Positions 30,870 to 37,787 of a stretch of 64,000 nt of DNA are shown here, piece by piece. The translations under genes were made by a program, and so were the position numbers. Under the pieces are notes generated by a model that was not told the DNA's origin, searched no databases, and saw only the letters and a list, made by a program, of their open reading frames with translations. The stretch covers positions 1 to 64,000 of IMG/VR virus record IMGVR_UViG_3300010885_007382; one strand, given 5' to 3'. The stretch is from a virus. Within the stretch, counting starts at the first letter, position 1. Every line of letters begins with the position of its first letter.

Positions 30870-31282
30870 TATAACACCTCATATTTTCCAGTTTCATCAG
30901 TTGTATAAACGGTACGCTTGATACCAAACTCTGCGATTGCTCTTTCGCAACCACAACACGGTTTAGCCAGACCCCAAACAAAATGCTTGTCGCCTGCTTT
31001 AGGTTTCTTTACTCTGGTAATGTATAACTCTGTGTCTTTCAGTTCTTCCACAGATAGTTCACGCAAGGCATTCTTGATAGCATGAACTTCCGCATGTAAA
31101 AAGATAGCCTCGGGATTCTTGGAAAACTTTGCTTGGAATGGATGGGATTTCTTACGATTGTATCCGACAGAAACAATCTTGTTACGATACACGACCGCTG
31201 CGGCAAAACGGATATTGCTATCATCGTTTGCCTCAGCAATCTTAGCGAGAGTATTGAGTATTCCTACATTCACTTTTTTCAT
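30869..31282 (-). CDS. Cytidine/deoxycytidylate deaminase family protein
   Basis: The 137-residue protein has HAEVHAIKNAL (the HAE catalytic motif near 68) and KPCCGCERAIAEFGI (PCxxC near 110), the zinc site of the deaminase fold. In phages this usually converts dCMP to dUMP, feeding ThyX. The signature does not exclude a nucleoside deaminase. It has its own sigma70-type promoter close to the start codon. Confidence 0.85.
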   Translation of the reverse strand: MKKVNVGILNTLAKIAEANDDSNIRFAAAVVYRNKIVSVGYNRKKSHPFQAKFSKNPEAIFLHAEVHAIKNALRELSVEELKDTELYITRVKKPKAGDKHFVWGLAKPCCGCERAIAEFGIKRTVYTTDETGKYEVL

Positions 31283-31287
31283 AATGT

Positions 31288-31316
31288 ATTATATCACAAG
31301 ATCAGTATTAGGTCAA
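31288..31316 (-). promoter_or_regulatory. Sigma70-type promoter TTGACC-N17-TATAAT
   Basis: -35 at 31311-31316, -10 at 31288-31293 on the minus strand. The ATG is at 31282, about where transcription would begin, so the deaminase mRNA may have almost no leader. Confidence 0.7.
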
Positions 31317-31940
31317 TACAGGATACTTATTGACAATCTTTCCTTTGACAACGGAAACAGTTCCTGGTACAACACCACCAACGTCTTTTCCGTCATAACG
31401 CCACTGTATCTGGATGATACCAACTTCACGGGCGTGCCATGCTCTCCAGCCAGTTGCTTTCTTAGAACCAAATGATTGATCGTATTCTAATTCAATAACG
31501 TCAGTGTATCCGTTGAAATAGTTATACTGATTAACATACTTTACTCTTTGATTGCCAGGAGTTGGTGCTTCAAACTTTGTAGAAGCAATTGGATCAATCT
31601 GAATTGGCGCATTGAACTCATCACCGATATTCTGAACACCACCCCAAAGAATTTCTTTACCTTTTGTAAAAGCAGTTGTTCTATACTGTGTCCAGAATTG
31701 GTATGATCTTCTTGGATAGATGTCGGCTGTTTCTGTTACGCCTTTGTCACCAAGATAGTCCATAACCCATGTTGCTTGCCACTTGTTATCGTGATAATCT
31801 TCTTGATAGAAATTTCTGTTATCTCCCGAGTTCCATACCATGAATGAGTATGGTTTACCATCTACGCCGTTATTAAAGTTATGTATTGAAATATAACCTG
31901 CTAGTGGCTGTGGCCAGTAATTACGGAAGATAAAAGCCAT
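31308..31940 (-). CDS. Conserved phage protein, likely virion-associated
   Basis: From MAFIFRNYWPQPLAGYISIHNF the protein has 210 residues. It is Tyr/Trp/Asn rich with many strands (WNSGDNRNFYQEDYHDNK, FWTQYRTTAFTKG). The composition fits a structural or carbohydrate-binding protein. Its start overlaps the stop of the dps-like gene by one base. No family recognised. Confidence 0.65.
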   Translation of the reverse strand: MAFIFRNYWPQPLAGYISIHNFNNGVDGKPYSFMVWNSGDNRNFYQEDYHDNKWQATWVMDYLGDKGVTETADIYPRRSYQFWTQYRTTAFTKGKEILWGGVQNIGDEFNAPIQIDPIASTKFEAPTPGNQRVKYVNQYNYFNGYTDVIELEYDQSFGSKKATGWRAWHAREVGIIQIQWRYDGKDVGGVVPGTVSVVKGKIVNKYPVLT

Positions 31941-32380
31941 TACTTTTCTCCTAGAGTTGCCCTCAACATCCAACGCTGTTTACGATGTGCGGTGATCAGA
32001 TCCTGAACATAGTTCTGCCAACCAAATGCTTTCTCTTTGCCTGAAAGTTCATAGCATTCGTTTAGACAAGTAAGAACTTGTTCATTAGCATCATATAGGT
32101 TCTGTATCATCTTTTCTGGTTTAACAATCTGTGCGTCTTCTTTAATCTCGGATAGCTCAATTATACGAGCGAGAGAAGCTGGAGCAAAATTATCCATTGC
32201 TCTAATGTGCTCGGCTACGACATCAATCTCGCCGTGAACACTCTCATAGAACTCACCAAAGAAAGCATGATACTGTGGAAAGTTGTCACCAATGTAGTTC
32301 CAGTGATATGCGTGGGCTTTCATATAGAGCACAAACATATTGCCTAATAGAACTTTAGCTTTCTCTACTACCTCGTCCAT
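31940..32380 (-). CDS. dps: Dps-like ferritin (DNA-protection protein)
   Basis: The 146-residue protein follows the Dps plan: HWNYIGDNFPQYHAFFGEFYESV near 26-48, then EIDVVAEHIRAM. Of the five E. coli Dps ferroxidase residues, His51, His63, Asp78 and Glu82 are matched by His26, His38, Asp53 and Glu57; Asp67 is replaced by Gly42. Dps cages oxidise and store iron and bind DNA. The lost ligand may reduce ferroxidase activity. The last helix (AFGWQNYVQDLITAHRKQRWMLRATL) is conserved. Confidence 0.87.
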   Translation of the reverse strand: MDEVVEKAKVLLGNMFVLYMKAHAYHWNYIGDNFPQYHAFFGEFYESVHGEIDVVAEHIRAMDNFAPASLARIIELSEIKEDAQIVKPEKMIQNLYDANEQVLTCLNECYELSGKEKAFGWQNYVQDLITAHRKQRWMLRATLGEK

Positions 32381-32576
32381 TCTTTTCTTCCTTATATGAT
32401 TGCCATTTGTTTAGCGGACAATCGGCAAATGGCCATAATGTCTTAACACTCATAAAACAAAAGCATTCGAGACATTGAGTGGTTGTGTGATTATAGCTAT
32501 CACATTTCTCACATATCTCTAGACGCTCTTTTGCCTTTTCTCTACGTTTAGCAAATACAGTTTCAATTTTTAGCAT
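32355..32576 (-). CDS. Small zinc-ribbon-like phage protein, possibly leaderless
   Basis: The 73-residue protein has ICEKCDSYNHTTTQCLECFCFM, a C-x2-C...C-x2-C pattern with an extra Cys, followed by KTLWPFADCPLNKW. This layout is a recurrent phage zinc ribbon. It overlaps dps by 26 bases. A late-type motif puts the predicted transcript start on its ATG, and no ribosome-binding site is visible. Confidence 0.7.
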   Translation of the reverse strand: MLKIETVFAKRREKAKERLEICEKCDSYNHTTTQCLECFCFMSVKTLWPFADCPLNKWQSYKEEKNGRGSRES

Positions 32577-32581
32577 ACGAG

Positions 32582-32588
32582 TATTTAG
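32582..32588 (-). promoter_or_regulatory. Late promoter motif CTAAATA with +1 on the ATG
   Basis: CTAAATACTCGT is followed directly by the ATG at 32576. With T4 late spacing (+1 is the sixth base after the motif) transcription would start at the A of ATG. It follows a strong terminator. Confidence 0.4.
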
Positions 32589-32596
32589 TAAAGAAA

Positions 32597-32620
32597 AAGG
32601 GCGACATTTCTGCCGCCCTT
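32597..32620 (-). terminator. Strong intrinsic terminator
   Basis: Minus strand: AAGGGCG pairs with CGCCCTT, followed by TTTCTTT. It lies directly behind the exported M15-like gene and separates it from the zinc-ribbon/dps operon. Confidence 0.85.
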
Positions 32621-32623
32621 CTG

Positions 32624-33121
32624 TTAATGCTGAATATGTATGTGATTATAGTGACCCGGCACTCGCCAGAGGACGGTGTACCCTGCTGCTCTTGCGTCGG
32701 CAGCCAGCTGGTCAAACTTATTAGCATATCCAGAACGTGCTTCTACCACGCCTCGCCCGACATTCACATCAATGGCTCGGCCAGCGTAGTGGGCCCATCC
32801 GTGATGAACATGATGGACTCCACCAAATGACGGATGTTCCGAAACACGAAACCCCTGACGCTGCAATTGGTGGCCGTAGGCTACCAGGGAAGTAGAAGCG
32901 GAACCAAAACCCCAATTCTCTTCCTGTGTATCCTGATAGTTTCTAGCCTGTCTCTTATTCTTAAAACGTGGCTGAGGTGAGACTGCCCAATCATCACCAC
33001 CCAATAGAGAGGAGATAGGATCGGATTCCTCAGCAACGTGATTGCCTGAATAACGGCTTCTTGCTTCTACGGAACCGCATAGAGCAAGTACCGCAATGAA
33101 AGCAAATAAGACCTTCTTCAT
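32624..33121 (-). CDS. Exported protein with M15-like zinc-binding domain
   Basis: Residues 1-20 are a signal peptide (MKKVLFAFIAVLALCGSVEA). Residues 75-165 contain GWAHYAGRAIDVNVG and PGHYNHIHIQH, the HxxxxAxD and HxH metal sites of LAS/M15-type peptidoglycan peptidases. It would act in the periplasm. The central region (QARNYQDTQEENW) is a disordered linker. Substrate is unproven. Confidence 0.75.
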   Translation of the reverse strand: MKKVLFAFIAVLALCGSVEARSRYSGNHVAEESDPISSLLGGDDWAVSPQPRFKNKRQARNYQDTQEENWGFGSASTSLVAYGHQLQRQGFRVSEHPSFGGVHHVHHGWAHYAGRAIDVNVGRGVVEARSGYANKFDQLAADARAAGYTVLWRVPGHYNHIHIQH

Positions 33122-33298
33122 AGTAGTACCTTTCTGTTATGCCTCCACGGACAATACTCCACAGTAAACGAAAGATTAATGAAATGTGGGATTGTTTTAG
33201 GCATTGCCTGCCGAGAAGGGGATGGGTGCCAACGCTGGTACATTCGCAGTCGTTGGCTATTTACAGACCGCAAAGTCGCAAGCCTGTAATCTATTTAG
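33122..33298 (-). other. Long untranslated leader with hairpins
   Basis: No open frame covers this stretch. Two late-type motifs sit at its far end (33292-33298 and 33258-33264). Between them and the ATG at 33121 are about 165 bases rich in inverted repeats, for example CCAACGACTG with CAGCGTTGG across 9 bases. It may be a structured 5' leader or a small RNA. Confidence 0.45.
33292..33298 (-). promoter_or_regulatory. Late promoter motif CTAAATA
   Basis: CTAAATAG on the minus strand upstream of the structured leader; transcription would start near 33286. Confidence 0.4.
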
Positions 33299-33319
33299 TG
33301 GTTTCTGATATTCAAGAAA

Positions 33320-33943
33320 TCACTTTAAGTCCAATAATGTGTATTCTTCTTCCATACCGATTTGACCTCTTATAAACGTATTGAACGCTATACTGATCCT
33401 TTCATATGAATTATTCACAAGATTCACTTGATGCGGCACATTAGAAGGAAAGATCAAAAGTCTTCCCGTCCAGACTGGCATTGACCATCTATTGCTATTG
33501 AACACATTGAAATCCTCAGTTGGTAGACTGAAAAACTTTGGACATGCTGCTGCCTCGCCTATAAATGTGACACTGTCATTATCTTGATTGGCTTGAACAT
33601 AGAGAACGCCTGACAAGTAACTGTTAGGGTGTGTATGAACATGATGACCCTGACCATTACTAATCAGATTAACAAAAGATTGAGTTAGGTATACTTCAAA
33701 CTTATCTTTTGGTTTCTGTATATTGCCAACATACCATTCAAGACTTTCATCTACAAATTTTCTAATGTCAGAAAGCTCTGGATCGTCTAGAACATTTCTA
33801 CCTACAGTTGTTCTATTACCCATAAGTCCTGGTCGTGCGTTTTCAGAATGTGATAATATCGAGTCCAGTTCTTCTTCGGTAAAATCTCTATTCATCTCAA
33901 ACGAAACAACAGGAGTTGAAAACAATCCAAATGTTTCGGGCAT
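33320..33943 (-). CDS. 2OG-Fe(II) oxygenase-like protein 2
   Basis: The 207-residue protein fits the 2OG-FeII_Oxy_5 family: a long N-terminal helix pair, then HVHTHPNSYLSGVLYVQ with the HxH iron site near 112, and the distal FPSNVPHQVN and ISIAFNTF. Substrate unknown. It precedes the SpeD-like gene's end, in a block of envelope- and metabolism-related genes. Confidence 0.8.
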   Translation of the reverse strand: MPETFGLFSTPVVSFEMNRDFTEEELDSILSHSENARPGLMGNRTTVGRNVLDDPELSDIRKFVDESLEWYVGNIQKPKDKFEVYLTQSFVNLISNGQGHHVHTHPNSYLSGVLYVQANQDNDSVTFIGEAAACPKFFSLPTEDFNVFNSNRWSMPVWTGRLLIFPSNVPHQVNLVNNSYERISIAFNTFIRGQIGMEEEYTLLDLK

Positions 33944-33944
33944 A

Positions 33945-34292
33945 CTATTCTCTTTCTATGTAATGCTCTACTATACGATCAGGAGAGAAAAACTCTTCTA
34001 CCGCTCTGTGTACCTGTTGTGTATCATATGGCTTACATGAGAAAACATCAAGATAAAAGTTGCCTGTATCGTCACAGAAATGACCACAGATGTTTGATGT
34101 TTCAATAAGCTGGACAAGTGTATAACCTTGCTTATTGCCTTCACCAAAGTGAATGACCTGGGGCTCACCATATGCTTTCATGTCAATACGCTTCACTAAC
34201 TCTTTAGCAAACGAAGCGATATTGTTTTTGTTTGTAATGAACTCTTTAACTCCACCATAACAATCAAGACTTAGGTGATAACCCCATGCCAT
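33945..34292 (-). CDS. speD: S-adenosylmethionine decarboxylase-like protein
   Basis: The 115-residue protein contains KQGYTLVQLIETSNICGHF near 54-72 and LDVFSCKPYD near 81-90. Ser66 matches the pyruvoyl-forming Ser of prokaryotic SpeD, and Cys86 the catalytic Cys of FxC. The usual SH pair is SN here, so processing may differ. The enzyme supplies decarboxylated SAM for spermidine. SpeD occurs in cyanophages; here polyamines may help DNA packaging or host fitness. Confidence 0.78.
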   Translation of the reverse strand: MAWGYHLSLDCYGGVKEFITNKNNIASFAKELVKRIDMKAYGEPQVIHFGEGNKQGYTLVQLIETSNICGHFCDDTGNFYLDVFSCKPYDTQQVHRAVEEFFSPDRIVEHYIERE

Positions 34293-34293
34293 A

Positions 34294-34641
34294 TCAGATA
34301 TCCTTCTGCTTAGTTTGTTTCTTATAAATTTCGTAAATCTGTTCTATTGCATTTGGATTGTAAGTCACATTTTTCATTGCGGCTAAAAGGCAGCTTGTGT
34401 CCTGCTTCTCAACAGCGGCAGTAATCATAATAGACTGACCACCAATCCATACAGTTTCAACAACACCATTATCGTTTGTCATATTCAAAAGGATACCATA
34501 TCCCTTTTCTTTCATTGTCTTATCTAATTCAGCATTACTAACACAAACTAACTTTTCTTCCGCCGCTTTGCCGTCCATCCGTTCTTTAGCATATGCCGAT
34601 GTTAGAAACAAACCTGCTAACAAGATGATTACATATTTCAT
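34294..34641 (-). CDS. Small exported hypothetical protein
   Basis: From MKYVIILLAGLFLTSAYA the first 18 residues are a signal peptide. The mature protein of about 97 residues has two Cys and a conserved-looking VVETVWIGGQSIMITAAV. Function unknown; periplasmic. Confidence 0.65.
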   Translation of the reverse strand: MKYVIILLAGLFLTSAYAKERMDGKAAEEKLVCVSNAELDKTMKEKGYGILLNMTNDNGVVETVWIGGQSIMITAAVEKQDTSCLLAAMKNVTYNPNAIEQIYEIYKKQTKQKDI

Positions 34642-34802
34642 TTCTTTTTCCACTTCAAAGTAACTTGTTTAAAGATATCATATACAACCGTTGTTATAAA
34701 CACGGTAGCGACCAACATTAGCCATGCCATTGAGGTCCAGATAATCATTGCTACAGTAGCGAACCAGTAGATGAACCAGTCATTCACAAAAACATATTCC
34801 AT
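34638..34802 (-). CDS. Membrane protein, 54 aa
   Basis: ATG at 34800-34802, TGA at 34638-34640. One long hydrophobic stretch (WFATVAMIIWTSMAWLMLVA then FITTVV), likely two helices, and a basic tail. Co-translated with the exported protein behind it. Confidence 0.6.
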   Translation of the reverse strand: MEYVFVNDWFIYWFATVAMIIWTSMAWLMLVATVFITTVVYDIFKQVTLKWKKK

Positions 34803-34820
34803 ATTCACCTCATTATGTTG

Positions 34821-34848
34821 ATTGTAGCATATTCTGTCAATATGTCAA
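34821..34848 (-). promoter_or_regulatory. Sigma70-type promoter TTGACA-N16-TACAAT
   Basis: -35 at 34843-34848 and -10 at 34821-34826 on the minus strand, upstream of the 54-aa membrane protein gene and inside the end of the preceding gene. Confidence 0.65.
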
Positions 34849-35127
34849 ATGTAGCATATTCTGATATGACATAAGCGGAGGAGCATCCTCTGCCTTTGTC
34901 TTTACTTTCATAATATACTTTCTTGCCTGATCTGTCAATAGACGATCAAAGCCTTGTGGTATATGTATGCCTTTCACTAAGTCTATATCATTATGATATT
35001 GTGGACCGAAGGTGTTAAGAAACTTAGCAGAGGCTTCGGTCTCATCTTTAGCATCGAGGATCATAATCGCACGTTTATGACCCTCAGTTGGAACCATGTG
35101 ATCCAGTGTGACAGTGTAATAGCACAT
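34837..35127 (-). CDS. Hypothetical protein, 96 aa
   Basis: Begins MCYYTVTLDHMVPTEGHKRAIMILDAKDE; mixed helix-strand. No motif. Function unknown. Confidence 0.6.
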   Translation of the reverse strand: MCYYTVTLDHMVPTEGHKRAIMILDAKDETEASAKFLNTFGPQYHNDIDLVKGIHIPQGFDRLLTDQARKYIMKVKTKAEDAPPLMSYQNMLHLTY

Positions 35128-35134
35128 TATTCAA

Positions 35135-35473
35135 TCACCAATCAAAGATGTCCTGTTCAATAACTCTTGCACCCGGACTGTTACGGATGATAATCTGTTT
35201 CTTCTGGACTACACGTGGAGCAGCATAACCATCATAATAGTATCCGCCATAGTAAGGCTGATTACTAGCAGCAATAGCACCAGCGATAGCACCAACAGCT
35301 AGACCAGCACCAAGAGCGGCAGCACCGTAACCATATCCACCGTAACCCCAACCACCATAACCAAAGCCAGGATAGTATCCACCGTAGCCGCCCCAAAACT
35401 GAGCATTAGCAGGTGTAGCAACCGCAAAGGAAATACCAATTGCGGCAATAAGAGCGATAACCTTGTTTCTCAT
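35135..35473 (-). CDS. Exported Gly/Tyr-rich protein (BA14K-like layout)
   Basis: Residues 1-24 form a signal peptide (MRNKVIALIAAIGISFAVATPANA). The mature protein starts with an eight-fold Gly-Tyr-rich segment, then a Gly/Ala membrane helix (AAALGAGLAVGAIAGAIAA), then PYYGGYYYDG. Small exported proteins of this type are common in Rhizobiales. Both a sigma70-type and a late-type promoter precede it. It could coat or alter the host envelope. Confidence 0.7.
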   Translation of the reverse strand: MRNKVIALIAAIGISFAVATPANAQFWGGYGGYYPGFGYGGWGYGGYGYGAAALGAGLAVGAIAGAIAASNQPYYGGYYYDGYAAPRVVQKKQIIIRNSPGARVIEQDIFDW

Positions 35474-35508
35474 CTAAGTCTTCCTTCAAGTGTGCTATCA
35501 GTATGCTT

Positions 35509-35537
35509 ATAATAGCATCCTAAGAGCGGAATGTCAA
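35509..35537 (-). promoter_or_regulatory. Sigma70-type promoter TTGACA-N17-TATTAT
   Basis: -35 at 35532-35537 and -10 at 35509-35514 on the minus strand, giving a leader of about 30 bases for the Gly/Tyr-rich exported protein. Confidence 0.8.
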
Positions 35538-35544
35538 GTAGTGT

Positions 35545-35552
35545 TATTTATA
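35545..35552 (-). promoter_or_regulatory. Late promoter TATAAATA, exact T4 consensus
   Basis: The minus strand reads TATAAATA, the T4 late consensus, eight bases upstream of the sigma70-type -35 box. The gene would be transcribed both early and late. Confidence 0.6.
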
Positions 35553-36161
35553 CTAGAAAACCTCACCAAAAACAAAATTCAATGTGACACGAGGACCACC
35601 ACTTCTCGGAATAGATGATGTGTGGCACTGAGTTAGTGGAATTAGAACAGATTTACCTTTCTCTGGTGGAACTCTTAGCTGATTTGTAAATCTTCCGTCA
35701 AAGTTTTCCGGGCCGTATCTTTTATGAACATAATCATAATGCTCATTAAAGAAAAATGTGTCACCATCAGCATCATTCACAAAGTATAGAAAAGTTTCGC
35801 CACGAAAGTTATCGTCGGAGTTATCTACATGTGGTGGATGATGAAAGTCTTCTGGATAAGAACCGTCTTTTGTATATAGGTTAGCTTTGACACGCCAGAT
35901 ACGATTTTGGTATCTCTTACCTTTGTATCGTTCAAGCGCCTCAACGATTGGTTGAATGACCAAAGGATAATAATGTTCCGACATTATCTTGCCATTCACA
36001 TAGAAGATGTGACCAAAGAAAGATGTGTTTAGTGTTCGGTAATCTTTGAATTGGTCATAGGTTGCTTCGGCTGTATAGTACCAAGGAAAGTTGCCATTAA
36101 GCAACTCTCTCTCGATTTCGTTTTGTTTCTCTCTTGATAGAAGGTCTTTAATGATTTCCAT
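35553..36161 (-). CDS. 2OG-Fe(II) oxygenase-like protein 3
   Basis: From MEIIKDLLSREKQNEIERE the protein has 202 residues. It has HHPPHVDNSDDNFRGETFLYFV (HxD iron site near 115) and TQCHTSSIPRSGGPRVTLNFVF (distal His and Arg). It is paralogous to the protein at 49.1-49.7 kb, with which it shares YTxKxxYxxFHxPHVD, KGKxVLxxLxTxHxSSxP and RxTLNFVF. It overlaps the sulfotransferase gene, which suggests a shared pathway. Confidence 0.82.
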   Translation of the reverse strand: MEIIKDLLSREKQNEIERELLNGNFPWYYTAEATYDQFKDYRTLNTSFFGHIFYVNGKIMSEHYYPLVIQPIVEALERYKGKRYQNRIWRVKANLYTKDGSYPEDFHHPPHVDNSDDNFRGETFLYFVNDADGDTFFFNEHYDYVHKRYGPENFDGRFTNQLRVPPEKGKSVLIPLTQCHTSSIPRSGGPRVTLNFVFGEVF

Positions 36162-36924
36162 GATGTAACTCGCTTTTATATTTTTCATCAAGATTTTTGA
36201 AATGCTCAAACAGAGTTGGGCCAAGTTCTTCTTCTGCAGGCACAGATATTTTTTCAATCTTTGATCTTATATAGTGCATATTCTTTGGACCAAATGGCAC
36301 GATGTTCTTTTCTTGAAAGTCGCCTTTGATATTCTCTAGATCGTATGTATGTTTAGGTAAGTCAAGAAACGTTTCTATTCTACTAAGTTGTTCAATTGTG
36401 TGATTGATAAAGTCATCATAGTTAATCAACAAAACGTCGGAGTGCTTTACTAGATCGATTATGGACTTAGTAGATGGTTCAACAAAGTTCTTCCACATCT
36501 CCTTTACATATCTTTCAACATCTGATTGATTGGCGTTGGGATTCTCTTTCTTGTATAGAGTTGCCCAACTAGTCATAGCACTAGGTAAGTCTCTTGTTGT
36601 GATGAACACCTTTATATCTTTTTCAAAGACCTTTTGAGCAAAAGACATATTAGATCCCCATGCTCTATTTCTATCAATGATGATTGGTTCGCTTCTATGT
36701 TTCCACATACTATCTACAACTGCTTTAGTTATATTCTTTAGTTGTTCTGGTATGGGATGTGCGATCATCGTTGGCGTCTTGTGCCACGTCTCATCAACTG
36801 CTTTTAGAACCTCAAACATTGCTGTGGTTGATGCCACATGAACATCTGGATTTTGATTTAGTATGCTGGATAATACTGTGCCGCCTGATCTAGGCAGTCC
36901 CACAAAGAAGTGAAATGTTTTCAT
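36148..36924 (-). CDS. Sulfotransferase family protein
   Basis: From MKTFHFFVGLPRSGGTVLSSIL the 258-residue protein shows the 5'-phosphosulfate binding loop GLPRSGGT (9-16) and a 3'-phosphate site around VFITTRDLPSAMTSW near 108-122. It would transfer sulfate from PAPS to a hydroxyl or amine of an unknown acceptor. Its start overlaps the end of the APS kinase gene by 35 bases, so donor synthesis and transfer are co-expressed. Confidence 0.82.
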   Translation of the reverse strand: MKTFHFFVGLPRSGGTVLSSILNQNPDVHVASTTAMFEVLKAVDETWHKTPTMIAHPIPEQLKNITKAVVDSMWKHRSEPIIIDRNRAWGSNMSFAQKVFEKDIKVFITTRDLPSAMTSWATLYKKENPNANQSDVERYVKEMWKNFVEPSTKSIIDLVKHSDVLLINYDDFINHTIEQLSRIETFLDLPKHTYDLENIKGDFQEKNIVPFGPKNMHYIRSKIEKISVPAEEELGPTLFEHFKNLDEKYKSELHHGNH

Positions 36925-37306
36925 CAAACTCACTAAAGTCCGTTATTCGAATAGTATAATCTGGTGGTTCAAATAATCTATCAGTATCTTTATACTGACT
37001 TTCTTTGATTGTGTCCATCCACACAATCTTATCAGCATTGAAAACTTTTCTCAATTGTTGTGTCGGACATATGAAATCACATACAACAACTAATCCTAAC
37101 TCATTACATGTCTTGGCTTTTTCTGACATTCTCTTTGCTTGTCTCAATCGACCAGCATCAGAAAAGTCCCAGTCATCATACATCTTTCTTATGTTATCAC
37201 CATTGAACCATATGAAAGATTTTTTACTTTCCATCAATCCGTCTATGAGGCTACAGGCAAATGTTGTTTTGCCTGAGCCAGATAGTCCAGTTATAAGTAT
37301 TATCAA
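36890..37306 (-). CDS. cysC: Adenylylsulfate kinase (APS kinase)
   Basis: The protein has GLSGSGKTTFA at 7-17, FNGDNIRKMYDDWDFSDAGR at 34-53 (the DGDxxR...DLGFS...DR motif of CysC) and LFEPPDYTIRI near the end. It makes PAPS from APS and ATP. At 138 residues it is shorter than cellular CysC (about 200), lacking part of the lid. The start codon is TTG, overlapping the rlpA-like stop. It is paired with a sulfotransferase. Confidence 0.82.
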   Translation of the reverse strand: MIILITGLSGSGKTTFACSLIDGLMESKKSFIWFNGDNIRKMYDDWDFSDAGRLRQAKRMSEKAKTCNELGLVVVCDFICPTQQLRKVFNADKIVWMDTIKESQYKDTDRLFEPPDYTIRITDFSEFDENISLLCGTA

Positions 37307-37785
37307 TTCAATCTTTCTACACTGACGGAAGATGTGCTATTCATTCCAATAGCATGAGCAGCACCGTAACTAAGATCAAGATGCCGACCTCTAACAAAGG
37401 GACCTCGATCATTGACAACTACCGTGACGCAGCCGTGGTGACATACTCGTAGATGTGTACCAAACGGCATTGTTCTATGTGCGGCTGAATATCCGTGCGG
37501 GTTGAAAACCGCTCCTGATGCCGTGTGTCTTGATAAACGTTCACCATGCCCGTAGAATGAAGCAACCATATGGCTCCCTGCATTACCATGATTACCCCAA
37601 CTAGCAGTCCAATCATTAGTATCGTCGCTTTGAATGCTGCGGCCATGTTTACCTCTTGTCACTTTCTGCTGTTGCTGTGGTTGTTGCCCGCCAAAGGCAC
37701 CATCGAAAAAATCAGATAACGGATCGGCAGCGGCCGAAGTTGTCAGTGTAATGAAAATGGCCGCAGCCGATAGAAACTTATTCAA
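37303..37785 (-). CDS. rlpA: Exported RlpA-like protein (double-psi beta-barrel)
   Basis: Residues 1-20 are a signal peptide (MNKFLSAAAIFITLTTSAAA). After a Gln-rich linker, residues 72-160 match RlpA: ASFYGHGERLSRHTASGAVFNP cut at 20, AAHRTMPFGTHLRV, VNDRGPFVRGRHLDLS, GAAHAIGM. Bacterial RlpA is a septal lytic transglycosylase for naked glycan; the Asp of NDRGPF (126) and Glu of GERL (82) match catalytic positions. No SPOR domain or lipobox. It would act in the host periplasm. Confidence 0.85.
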   Translation of the reverse strand: MNKFLSAAAIFITLTTSAAADPLSDFFDGAFGGQQPQQQQKVTRGKHGRSIQSDDTNDWTASWGNHGNAGSHMVASFYGHGERLSRHTASGAVFNPHGYSAAHRTMPFGTHLRVCHHGCVTVVVNDRGPFVRGRHLDLSYGAAHAIGMNSTSSVSVERLN

Positions 37786-37787
37786 GA

